This document shows, in pieces, positions 1 through 6,162 of a stretch of DNA of 11,572 bases (within the stretch, counting starts at the first letter, position 1; each line of letters begins with the position of its first letter). The notes beneath the pieces are model-generated. The model did not search any database. It was not told where the DNA came from and worked only from the letters and a program-made list of their open reading frames with translations. Source of the DNA: an uncultured Oscillospiraceae bacterium (GTDB lineage Bacteria; Bacillota; Clostridia; Oscillospirales; Oscillospiraceae); contig CALDMA010000367.1 in the NCBI GenBank assembly GCA_937915075.1, positions 1 to 11,572 on the forward strand, in the 5' to 3' direction. The position numbers and the translations under genes were made by a program.

Positions 1-522
1 GACGTGCCGCAGCTGACGGTCGTTCATATCGACGCAGCGCTTCCATGTGATCTGCTTCGGATCGATCCCGAGGGCGTTGCCCTGCTGGATGTGGTTGTCG
101 AGCAGAGCGGCGAGCAGGTTGTTCGCCGCGCCGATGGCGTGGAAGTCGCCGGTGAAGTGGAGGTTGATGTCCTCCATGGGGACGACCTGGGCGTAGCCAC
201 CGCCCGCCGCGCCGCCCTTGACGCCGAACACGGGGCCGAGGGAGGGCTCACGCAGACAGACCATGGTCTTCTTGCCGATCTTGTTGAGCGCGTCGGCCAG
301 GCCGACGGAGGTGGTGGTCTTGCCCTCGCCCGCGGGCGTGGGGCTGATGGCGGTGACGAGGATCAGCTTCGCCTTACGGGGCAGCTTGCGGATCTCGGTG
401 AGGTCGAGCTTGGCTTTGTACTTGCCGTAAAGCTCGAGGTGCTGTTCGTCGATGCCGGCGGCAGCGGCGATCTCGGTGATGGGCTTCATTTCGTGCGCCT
501 GGGCGATCTCAATATCGGTCAT
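1..522 (-). CDS. fhs: Formate--tetrahydrofolate ligase, N-terminal part (runs off the window)
   Basis: Formate-THF ligase (10-formyl-THF synthetase) joins formate to tetrahydrofolate using ATP; the reaction can run backwards to make ATP. Translation of the 174 visible codons begins MTDIEIAQAHEMKP and carries the nucleotide-binding loop TPAGEGKT (about residues 62-69), followed by REPSLGPVFGVKGGAAGGG and the conserved NLHFTGDFHAIGAANNL stretch, all typical of the family. Full-length enzymes are about 550 residues, so roughly the C-terminal two thirds lie outside the window. The ATG at 522-520 is chosen because an AGGAGG ribosome binding site sits just upstream at about 531-538. It has its own promoter at 588-616. 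Lying next to hutH, it may recover the one-carbon unit of histidine breakdown as well as feed purine synthesis (inference). Identity is very secure. Confidence 0.97.
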   Translation of the reverse strand, partial: MTDIEIAQAHEMKPITEIAAAAGIDEQHLELYGKYKAKLDLTEIRKLPRKAKLILVTAISPTPAGEGKTTTSVGLADALNKIGKKTMVCLREPSLGPVFGVKGGAAGGGYAQVVPMEDINLHFTGDFHAIGAANNLLAALLDNHIQQGNALGIDPKQITWKRCVDMNDRQLRHV

Positions 523-587
523 GTGAAGGTACCTCCTGATACAATATGTTGAAGAGTGCGGTTTTCCCGACTGGATAACTTGTGACT

Positions 588-616
588 ATTGTACCAAAAT
601 GCAGGAGGAAGGTAAA
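588..616 (-). promoter_or_regulatory. Sigma-A type promoter of fhs
   Basis: On the minus strand TTTACC (611-616) is followed after exactly 17 bases by TACAAT (588-593), 66 bases before the fhs start codon. The spacing is ideal and the -10 box is five of six to consensus. The gap between the upstream epimerase gene and this promoter contains no convincing hairpin terminator, so fhs may also receive read-through. Position and spacing are seen directly; activity is inferred. Confidence 0.65.
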
Positions 617-679
617 CAACTTTCACGAGCCACTTTTTCGGTATCGGTTAAAAAATTTAAGCGTTCGGTCGGCGGAGGC

Positions 680-1465
680 TTACAGCGTGACGCACACGGG
701 CTCGCCAAGGGTGACGGGGCCGCCGATGGCGGCGGAAACGACCGCGCCCCCGCAGCGCTCGACGCTTGCGCGGACGACGCCCGCGGGCTGGAGATAGTCC
801 TGCTCAAAGAGGCCGTTTGCGAGGCTCGCGCTCTCGGCGACGGCGCAGGCGATGGTGCCGCTGCCGCAGCTCCCCTCCCAGACGAGAGTGCCGGTGTCCA
901 CGACCTTGACGAGCGGCGTCATGCGGTGGCTGGAGCGGTCGAGAAAAATGACGCCGTAGGCGTCCAGCCCCTCGATGGCGGCAAAAAGCGGCTCGGCGGA
1001 GCGGAAGAAGTCCTCGCTTGGGGCGGCGCCCTCGACCACGAAGTGGGCGATGCCGGCGAGATCGACCAGCGTGCCCGCGTGCCCCTCGACCTCCGCCGCG
1101 CGCACGGCGCGCGGGAGCGGCATTTCGGCGCGGGCGGTGCCCTGCGCAAGATCGACCGCGGCGGTGACGACGTGATCGCAGCCGCTGACGCGGAGCTTTA
1201 CCTCGGAGAGACCGCCCCGCTGCTGCGCGACGTACATCGCGTAGGCGCGGGTGGCGTTGCCGCAGAACTCGCCGCCCATCATCTCCATGCGGCCGTCGGT
1301 ATCCGCGTCCGCGGGGCAGGCAAAGCCGACCTGCTCGATCTTCATATCGGGCAGTCGGCGCATCAGCTCGGCGGCAAGCGCGGCGCGGCGCTCCTTTTCG
1401 ATGGGGTCGAGGACAAAAAGCGTGATGTTGCCGGCGGGATCGGCGCGCAGAACGTTGAGCTTCAT
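680..1465 (-). CDS. DapF-fold amino-acid racemase/epimerase, candidate histidine racemase
   Basis: A 261-residue PLP-independent racemase of the diaminopimelate epimerase fold. Both catalytic cysteines are present: Cys68 in GGEFCGNATR and Cys200 in EGSCGSGTIACA, with the two-cysteine spacing of DapF and CntK. The N-terminal substrate-binding motif of true DapF (GxGNDF) is altered: the protein reads RADPAGNITLFV. That argues against meso-diaminopimelate as substrate and towards the DapF-like histidine racemases (CntK of staphylopine synthesis, HisR of Fusobacterium). It lies directly downstream of hutH, which supports histidine. The ATG at 1465 has an AAGGAGG site at 1473-1479. It is separated from hutH by a strong terminator, so expression needs read-through or a promoter inside the 100-base gap. 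It could still be a DapF paralogue or a racemase of another amino acid. Fold and catalytic residues are certain; substrate is inference. Confidence 0.85.
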   Translation of the reverse strand: MKLNVLRADPAGNITLFVLDPIEKERRAALAAELMRRLPDMKIEQVGFACPADADTDGRMEMMGGEFCGNATRAYAMYVAQQRGGLSEVKLRVSGCDHVVTAAVDLAQGTARAEMPLPRAVRAAEVEGHAGTLVDLAGIAHFVVEGAAPSEDFFRSAEPLFAAIEGLDAYGVIFLDRSSHRMTPLVKVVDTGTLVWEGSCGSGTIACAVAESASLANGLFEQDYLQPAGVVRASVERCGGAVVSAAIGGPVTLGEPVCVTL

Positions 1466-1495
1466 AGAGATGCCTCCTTGCTTTTTTCGTATGCC

Positions 1496-1543
1496 GCTTA
1501 AAAAAAGAAGGTGTAAAGTCTTGGAAAGACTTTACACCTTCTT
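1496..1543 (-). terminator. Strong rho-independent terminator after hutH
   Basis: Perfect 17-18 bp inverted repeat, 1505-1522 against 1526-1543, with a loop of 3-5 bases. On the minus strand the stem runs straight into a TTTTTTT tract (about 1501-1507). There is no T-tract on the plus-strand side, so it serves hutH, whose stop codon lies 24 bases before the stem. It ends only about 35 bases before the next start codon in the same direction, so it may act as a partial terminator or gene-dosage valve between hutH and the racemase gene. Confidence 0.93.
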
Positions 1544-1566
1544 GAGGTATGTGTCAACTCGGAAAA

Positions 1567-3135
1567 TTACTCAAAGTCGGGGATATATTCCTTGACGATG
1601 TCGAGCAGCTCGCCGGAGCGGATCATCTTCTCCACCGCACGGATGTCGGGCCAGATCTCGCGGTCCACTTCGTAGAACGCGACTTCCTTGCGGACGTGCT
1701 GGTAGATGGCTTCGTGCAGCGGGGTGAGGCCCTGACCGTGAGTGTTCAGGCGGCGGCGGATGTCGATGGCCTGACAGGCGGTCAGCAGCTCGTCGGCGAG
1801 GACGTCCTGCGTGTTCTGCAGGATCATCTTGGCCTTACGGGCAGCGGTGGTGCCCATGGAGACGATGTCCTCCTGGTTGGCGGAGGAGGGGATGGAGTCC
1901 ACGGAGGCGGGATGCGCGTAGACCTTGTTCTCGCTGACCATGGAGGCGGCGGCATACTGGACGATCATAAAGCCGGAGTTGACGCCCGCCTGGGTGGTGA
2001 GGAAGGCGGTCAGGCCGTTGCTGAGCGCGGGGTTGACCATGCGCTCGGTGCGGCGTTCGGAGGCGTCGGCGATCTCGCTGGCGGCGATGCCAAGGAAGTC
2101 GAACGGGAGAGCCATAGGCTCGCCGTGGAAGTTGCCGCCGGAGATAACGGCCTCGTCGTCGAGGAACATCAGCGGGTTGTCGGTGACGGCGTTGAGCTCG
2201 ATCTCGACCTTCTCACGGACATATTCGAGCGCGTCGCGGCAGGCGCCGTGCAGCTGCGGGATGCAGCGGAGGGCGTAAGCGTCCTGCACGCGGTCGGACT
2301 GGCAGTTGTCCAGGATCTCGGAGCCGGCGAGCAGCTTGCGCATATTCGCGGCGACGAGCATCTGGCCCTTCTGGCCGCGCACCTGATGGATGCGGGGGTC
2401 GAAGGCGTTGCGAAGGCCGGTCAGACCCTCCATGGACAGGGACGCGATCACGTCGCCGAGCTGGGCGGCGCAGATGGTGTCGTACAGCGCGAGAGCGCCG
2501 ACGGAGGTCATCGCGCAGGTGCCGTTGGTCATGCCGAGGCCTTCCTTGGAAACGAGCGTGTCGAGGGTGGCGATGCCGGCCTTGGCCATCGCCTCCGCGC
2601 CGGTCATCTTCACGCCCTCATACATGGCCTCGCCCTTGCCGAGCATGGGCAGCGTCATGTGAGCGAGAGGCGCGAGGTCACCGGAGGAGCCGAGAGAGCC
2701 CTTCTGGGGAACGACGGGGGTAACGCCCTTGTTGAGCATCTCGAGCAGCATCTCAACGAGGAGAGGGCGCACGCCGGACACGCCGCCGCACAGGGCGTTG
2801 GCGCGCAGGAGCATCATGCCGCGCACGATCTCGTCGGCATAGGGCTCGCCGGCGGCGGTGCAGTGGCTGAGGATCAGGTTGGTGGAGAGCTGGTTGCTCA
2901 TCTCCTTGGGGACGGCGACCTTCTGGAACTCACCGAAGCCGGTGGTGATGCCGTAGGCCACGCGGCCCTCGGCGGCGATCTTCTCGGCGAGCGCGCGGGA
3001 CTTCTGCATCGCTTCGAGAGCGGAAGGGGCCAGCTCGACCGTGGCGTTGTAGCGCGCGATGGCGACAAAGGATTCAAGCGTCAGGCTGTGGCCGTCGACC
3101 ACAACGTGCTTGATCGCGGTGGGATTCATGATCAT
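1567..3135 (-). CDS. hutH: Histidine ammonia-lyase
   Basis: Converts L-histidine to trans-urocanate and ammonia, the first step of the Hut pathway, in the cytoplasm. The 522-residue protein has the family landmarks in order: YGITTGFG (61-68), the Ser90-His91 pair in STNLILSH that marks histidine as substrate among aromatic amino-acid lyases, the MIO cofactor segment GSLGSSGDLAPLAH (146-159), NAVTDNPL (315-322) and SANQEDIVSMG (418-428). The MIO triad is Ser-Ser-Gly (150-152) rather than the common Ala-Ser-Gly; the central serine that becomes the dehydroalanine is kept. Start: ATG at 3135 (MIMNPTAI), with AGAGG eight bases upstream; an ATG two codons later is possible. The open frame continues to a TTG at 3330, but that lies in the promoter. 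It has its own promoter and ends at a strong terminator. Confidence 0.96.
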   Translation of the reverse strand: MIMNPTAIKHVVVDGHSLTLESFVAIARYNATVELAPSALEAMQKSRALAEKIAAEGRVAYGITTGFGEFQKVAVPKEMSNQLSTNLILSHCTAAGEPYADEIVRGMMLLRANALCGGVSGVRPLLVEMLLEMLNKGVTPVVPQKGSLGSSGDLAPLAHMTLPMLGKGEAMYEGVKMTGAEAMAKAGIATLDTLVSKEGLGMTNGTCAMTSVGALALYDTICAAQLGDVIASLSMEGLTGLRNAFDPRIHQVRGQKGQMLVAANMRKLLAGSEILDNCQSDRVQDAYALRCIPQLHGACRDALEYVREKVEIELNAVTDNPLMFLDDEAVISGGNFHGEPMALPFDFLGIAASEIADASERRTERMVNPALSNGLTAFLTTQAGVNSGFMIVQYAAASMVSENKVYAHPASVDSIPSSANQEDIVSMGTTAARKAKMILQNTQDVLADELLTACQAIDIRRRLNTHGQGLTPLHEAIYQHVRKEVAFYEVDREIWPDIRAVEKMIRSGELLDIVKEYIPDFE

Positions 3136-3296
3136 GGTAGTTGCCTCTTTTCTTAATAGTTGCCGAATGGCACGATCTCGATGCTGTGATGTGAGAAGCT
3201 TTTCCGGAGGCTGTGCTTCGGTAGACGTCTGCCCATGACGCCCGGCGCACCTGCCGGTGAGTTGACTCAGCCAAAGGTGGTGTGGTTTGGTTGATG
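3136..3296 (-). promoter_or_regulatory. hutH 5' leader, about 160 nt, with small hairpins
   Basis: The predicted hutH transcript starts near 3295, leaving about 160 untranslated bases. It contains adjacent small stems: CCGGC/GCCGG (3242-3246 with 3253-3257) and CGTC/GACG (3226-3229 with 3237-3240). I see no T-tract terminator and no recognised riboswitch consensus. The usual ribosome binding site (AGAGG) is close to the ATG. The leader may simply be untranslated, or may be bound by a protein or ligand; nothing in the bases decides this. Confidence 0.35.
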
Positions 3297-3301
3297 ACTT
3301 T

Positions 3302-3330
3302 AGGATAGCACAAATTTTGTGCAAAATCAA
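3302..3330 (-). promoter_or_regulatory. hutH promoter with palindromic operator in its spacer
   Basis: Minus strand: TTGATT (3325-3330), exactly 17 bases, then TATCCT (3302-3307), preceded by TGC, an extended -10. The spacer is almost entirely taken up by the perfect odd palindrome GCACAAATTTTGTGC (3308-3322, 7-bp arms, one central base). A second, overlapping inverted repeat, TTTTG-TG-CAAAA, spans 3315-3326. A protein bound there would block RNA polymerase, as expected for a histidine- or urocanate-responsive repressor. The regulator is not in this window. The sequence is seen; operator function is inferred. Confidence 0.7.
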
Positions 3331-3471
3331 TAGGAATTGCTGCTAATTTTTCTGCAATATTGTGCGGTATCACTATATTACGCCGCTGTGCTGCTGTGCT
3401 ATCACAGACCGGACAGGAAAAGACGAAAATCGGCGGAGAAAAGAGACGGCTGCGGTGCGGGCGGAGCATGG

Positions 3472-3502
3472 AAAAGGACCGCCGGTGTTCCGGCGGTCCT
3501 TC
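3472..3502 (-). terminator. Hairpin terminator after the small membrane-protein gene
   Basis: Perfect 10-bp GC-rich stem GGACCGCCGG / CCGGCGGTCC (3476-3485 with 3490-3499), four-base loop, followed on the minus strand by TTTTCC. It lies five bases beyond the stop codon of the gene at 3508-4011 and insulates the hutH promoter from nhaC read-through. Confidence 0.85.
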
Positions 3503-3507
3503 GTGCG

Positions 3508-4011
3508 TTATTGCTTTTTCCGTTTTTTGGTGGCCTGCTTCGGGGCGGCTTCATAATCCAGCACGCGGATGGCGGGGTTTTTCTCCTTCGCCAGCTTGAT
3601 GATGGCTTCCGCATCGGAGCGGGTGAAGAACAGCGCCTTTTCCATCGAGCTGTAGCCGATGTGCAAACGGATCAGGTCCGGGTGCTTACGGTCCTCGGTG
3701 ACGATGGAATTGATCTGCTCCCAGGGGAAGAAGTCGTACTGGGTCGTGATCTGCATCTGATAGAAGATCTCAAGTCCGCGGGTGGTGACCACGGCGTCCT
3801 TCTTCGTCAGAAGCGTCAGCGTATACAGAAGGGCGAACCCAAAGGAGATGACCGAAAGCGGAAGGTTGCTCCGCTTGGACATCAGGCCGAACAGCAGCAG
3901 GAGGACGACCAGTATCCAGCCGCCGACGGTGACCCACTTTTTCCGCGGCTTGGGCGGGCGCGAAACGTAGATCGGGGGTGGAACGGATTCCCAGGGAAGC
4001 GATTGTCTCAC
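3508..4011 (-). CDS. Two-helix membrane protein with possible PH-like cytoplasmic domain
   Basis: Hypothetical protein of 167 residues, not assigned to a named family. Visible layout: a proline-rich, basic N-terminus (1-25); two closely spaced hydrophobic helices (about 26-44, WVTVGGWILVVLLLLFGLM, and 50-69); then a soluble domain of about 75 residues rich in alternating beta-type segments (VVTTRGLEIFY, DFFPWEQINSIV, LIRLHIG, KALFFT) and a closing helix (DAEAIIKLAKEK). This resembles the bacterial PH-domain membrane proteins of the YcxB/DUF304 kind. The tail ends in KKRKKQ. Start is GTG at 4011, with AAAGGA about nine bases upstream. It follows nhaC by 68 bases with no promoter visible between, so it is probably co-transcribed with nhaC. 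Existence is well supported; function is unknown. Confidence 0.8.
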   Translation of the reverse strand: MRQSLPWESVPPPIYVSRPPKPRKKWVTVGGWILVVLLLLFGLMSKRSNLPLSVISFGFALLYTLTLLTKKDAVVTTRGLEIFYQMQITTQYDFFPWEQINSIVTEDRKHPDLIRLHIGYSSMEKALFFTRSDAEAIIKLAKEKNPAIRVLDYEAAPKQATKKRKKQ

Positions 4012-4037
4012 GATGGCAGTTCCTTTCTAAAACGGGG

Positions 4038-4066
4038 TAAGGCGTGCGTGCGGGACGCACGCCTTA
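4038..4066 (-). terminator. Hairpin between nhaC and the small membrane-protein gene
   Basis: Perfect 12-bp stem TAAGGCGTGCGT / ACGCACGCCTTA (4038-4049 with 4055-4066), five-base loop, 13 bases after the nhaC stop. The minus-strand sequence after it (ACCCCGTTTTAG) gives only a weak, delayed T-tract. It is either a leaky terminator or an mRNA 3' stabiliser that lowers expression of the downstream gene. Confidence 0.6.
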
Positions 4067-4079
4067 TGTAAGAAGCAGA

Positions 4080-5633
4080 TCACGCGTTGATCTTGGGGGC
4101 CTTGCCGGCAGCACGGCGAGCCTCGAGGTTCGCAACGGCCTTGGCGTGAGCCTCCTCGGGAGCACCGGCGGGCTTGCCGGCCTTGGTCTTGCCGAACAGG
4201 TTGGTGTAGGAGCCGTCAGCCCAGAAGATGTTGCGGCCGAGCATGGCGGTAACATAGGCGTAGATGGGGTTGAGCAGGTTGACGAAGGCATAGGGGAAGA
4301 AGACGAAGGAGCTCATGCCGAGCACGCCCTGCTGATAAGCGCCGCAGCCGGTCCAGGGGAACATGACGGCCCAGAGGGTACCGGCATCTTCCAGAGTACG
4401 GGAGAGCATATTGCGGCCGAGGCCGAGCTCATCGTACTTGTCAACATAGATGGGGGCGGGAACGCCAATGCCGAGGAACTGGTCGCACATGGTGGCGTCG
4501 CAGAAGATGGAGGTCAGCAGGGTGGCGAGAATCAGGCTGCCGACGGAGTGGATCTTGTGCTTGAGGCCGCCGAAGAGCTTCTCGATACAGCCGCAGCGCT
4601 CAAGGGCGCCGCCGTAGGCGAGCGCGACGAGGATGAGGTTGATGGTCCACATCATGCCGTCCATGCCCTTGGCCTTGCCGAGGATGGAGTCAGCGACCGC
4701 ATTGCCGGTCTCGACAGCGTGGCCATAGTGCAGGACATCGAAGATGTCGCCGAGGGAGCGGCTGTAGTAAATGTCGGTGGACTGGAAGATGAGCATGAAG
4801 ACGACGGCGGTGGCGACGGAGATGGCAATGCCGACCAGGCCGGGCACGCGCAGAATGCACATCACGATAACGACGATGATGGGGAGAAGCAGGATGGGGC
4901 TGATGGTGAACGCACCGCGGAACGCTTCCTGGATGCCTTCGGCGACCGTAGCGTCATAGGCGCTGGTGTCAACGTTCAGGCCGAGGATGGTGTAGAGCAC
5001 GAGGGAGATCAGCAGGGTCGGGCCGGTGGTGGAGACCATCGCGGTGACGTGATCGAACAGGCCGGTCTCAGCGACGGCGGCAGCGAGGTTGGTGGTGTCG
5101 GACAGGGGGGAGAACTTATCGCCGACATACGCGCCGGAGATGATCATACCGGCGGTGATGGGGGCGGGGATGCCGAGGCCGGCGCCGATGCCGAGGAAGG
5201 CAAGGCCGATGGTGGCGGTGGTGGTCCAGGAGGAGCCGCACGCCATGCCGACGATGGCGCAGAGGATGCAGCCGATGGGCAGGAACAGCTTTGGGGTCAG
5301 CAGATCAAGACCGTAGACGATCATGGTGGGGATCGCGCCGGAGAGCATGAAGCTGGTGACCAGGAAGCCGACGGTGGCGAGGATCAGGACCGCTTCCATG
5401 GAAGCCGCCAGACGCTCGACCATACCGGCGAGCATCTCCTGGAAGGAGTGGCCGCAGATGAAGCCGACGATGCAGGCGACGATGATGGACATGACCAGAG
5501 GCAGGTGCGCGTCATGGTAGCCGGTTTCGGAATGACCGAGGAAGCAGTAAAGCATGAACCCGATCATCGCAACGATGGGAACTAACGCCAGAATAAAACT
5601 GGGTTCCCGTGCGGTTTTCTTTTCATTTGCCAT
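4080..5633 (-). CDS. nhaC: NhaC-family Na+/H+ antiporter-type carrier
   Basis: Polytopic inner-membrane carrier of 517 residues with about a dozen hydrophobic segments. Family signatures are plain: CGSSWTTTATIGLAFLGIG (132-150) and SGAYVGDKFSPLSDTTNLAA (166-185), with a second inverted-repeat-like core near FCDATMCDQFLGIG. The C-terminal tail from about residue 480 is hydrophilic, rich in Ala and Lys. NhaC-type proteins exchange Na+ and H+; relatives such as MleN exchange H+-malate for Na+-lactate, and others are thought to carry amino acids, so the substrate cannot be read from sequence. Position upstream of hutH suggests histidine or a breakdown product as a candidate (inference). The ATG at 5633 has an AGAGAGG site at 5643-5649. 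It is preceded by a strong promoter and an unusually long structured leader. Confidence 0.92.
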   Translation of the reverse strand: MANEKKTAREPSFILALVPIVAMIGFMLYCFLGHSETGYHDAHLPLVMSIIVACIVGFICGHSFQEMLAGMVERLAASMEAVLILATVGFLVTSFMLSGAIPTMIVYGLDLLTPKLFLPIGCILCAIVGMACGSSWTTTATIGLAFLGIGAGLGIPAPITAGMIISGAYVGDKFSPLSDTTNLAAAVAETGLFDHVTAMVSTTGPTLLISLVLYTILGLNVDTSAYDATVAEGIQEAFRGAFTISPILLLPIIVVIVMCILRVPGLVGIAISVATAVVFMLIFQSTDIYYSRSLGDIFDVLHYGHAVETGNAVADSILGKAKGMDGMMWTINLILVALAYGGALERCGCIEKLFGGLKHKIHSVGSLILATLLTSIFCDATMCDQFLGIGVPAPIYVDKYDELGLGRNMLSRTLEDAGTLWAVMFPWTGCGAYQQGVLGMSSFVFFPYAFVNLLNPIYAYVTAMLGRNIFWADGSYTNLFGKTKAGKPAGAPEEAHAKAVANLEARRAAGKAPKINA

Positions 5634-5988
5634 TAGATGATACCTCTCTCTTTAAAAATAAGATTTTAGTTTGTTGCGTAAGCTCGAACGATACCTGAGA
5701 CGACCGCCGCACGGCGGAGATCATCCCCACACACAAGGTCTCTTCCGATTGCCCTCCTTTCTGCATAACAGATCAGTGCAACAAGCTGTGGACGCTCCGT
5801 ATCCGGGAGGGAGCCCCACATACGGAGTTGGAAACGAAACCGCGTCGCGGCCGCCGTTGGGCAAACGGCGCTTCTCACCTGCCGCTTTGCGCTTTCGTTC
5901 CGGTTCGGCTCCGCAGACGCCCGCTCAGGCGTTCTGCACGGTGAGGATCGTCCGCTTTGACAAAATCACCGTGCTCTGCGGAACCAGC
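5634..5988 (-). promoter_or_regulatory. Long structured 5' leader of nhaC, candidate riboswitch
   Basis: About 355 untranslated bases lie between the predicted start site and the nhaC ATG, with no credible gene. The first 80 bases of RNA form a three-way junction: P1 pairs 5975-5985 with 5907-5917 (11 bp, one G-U); P2 pairs 5966-5974 with 5936-5944 (9 bp, perfect, abutting P1); P3 pairs 5927-5932 with 5917-5922 (six pairs, one of them G-U). Further stems follow: 5893-5901 with 5830-5839, enclosing 5881-5885/5847-5851 and 5864-5870/5852-5858; 5820-5827 with 5795-5802 (8 bp, perfect); and 5712-5717 with 5704-5709. I looked for T-box, lysine, ydaO, SAM, glycine, TPP, cobalamin and c-di-GMP cores and found none. 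No T-rich terminator closes it, so control, if any, may be on translation. Confidence 0.6.
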
Positions 5989-5994
5989 TTTTGT

Positions 5995-6024
5995 ATTATA
6001 TCATAGGCGTTCACAAAAAATCAA
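5995..6024 (-). promoter_or_regulatory. nhaC promoter, sigma-A with extended -10
   Basis: Minus strand TTGATT (6019-6024), 18 bases, then a perfect TATAAT (5995-6000) preceded by TGA, an extended -10 element. A T-run between the boxes and an A/T-rich stretch upstream add to it. Transcription should begin near 5988, placing the first helix of the leader within a few bases of the RNA 5' end. Confidence 0.85.
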
Positions 6025-6106
6025 TAAATTTCCGGATTATTTTTGTCTTTTTCTGTAACTTTTGACGATACTGAGGCGCTTTGCTGCTCTGCTAATTAGT
6101 GAAGCG

Positions 6107-6143
6107 GCAAAAAGGAAGAAAGCCCCTGCCGTTCGGCAGGGGC
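6107..6143 (-). terminator. Rho-independent terminator after the yerC-like gene
   Basis: Perfect 10-bp stem GCCCCTGCCG / CGGCAGGGGC (6122-6131 with 6134-6143), followed on the minus strand by TTTCTTCCTTTTT. It lies 19 bases beyond the stop codon of the TrpR-like gene and closes the folT-yerC transcript before the nhaC promoter. Confidence 0.92.
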
Positions 6144-6162
6144 GGATGCGGTATGGAAAGCC

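Noticed and set aside
599..1501. 300-codon plus-strand open frame
   Set aside because: Antisense to the DapF-like gene, which has catalytic motifs and a ribosome binding site; the plus-strand product has none.
1549..3156. 535-codon open frame on the plus strand
   Set aside because: It is exactly antisense to hutH, its protein is full of Gly, Val, Asp, His and Ala runs with no domain, and it has no ribosome binding site. It follows from high GC at third codon positions in hutH.
3136..3330. N-terminal extension of HutH, or a His-containing leader peptide, from a TTG at 3330
   Set aside because: The TTG is the -35 box of the promoter, the extra residues do not resemble HutH, and only two adjacent histidines occur, too few for a convincing attenuation peptide.
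3394..3407. CTGTG-ctat-CACAG inverted repeat upstream of the hutH promoter
   Set aside because: Five-base arms in a region with several CTGTGC repeats; it lies about 65 bases above the -35 box and does not match the main palindrome.
4044..5585. 513-codon open frame on the plus strand, very rich in Asp, Glu and Gly
   Set aside because: Antisense shadow of nhaC; the acidic composition is the complement of the hydrophobic membrane codons.
5671..6006. 111-codon plus-strand open frame between yerC and nhaC
   Set aside because: No ribosome binding site or recognisable domain, and it lies across the nhaC promoter and structured leader; composition looks non-coding.
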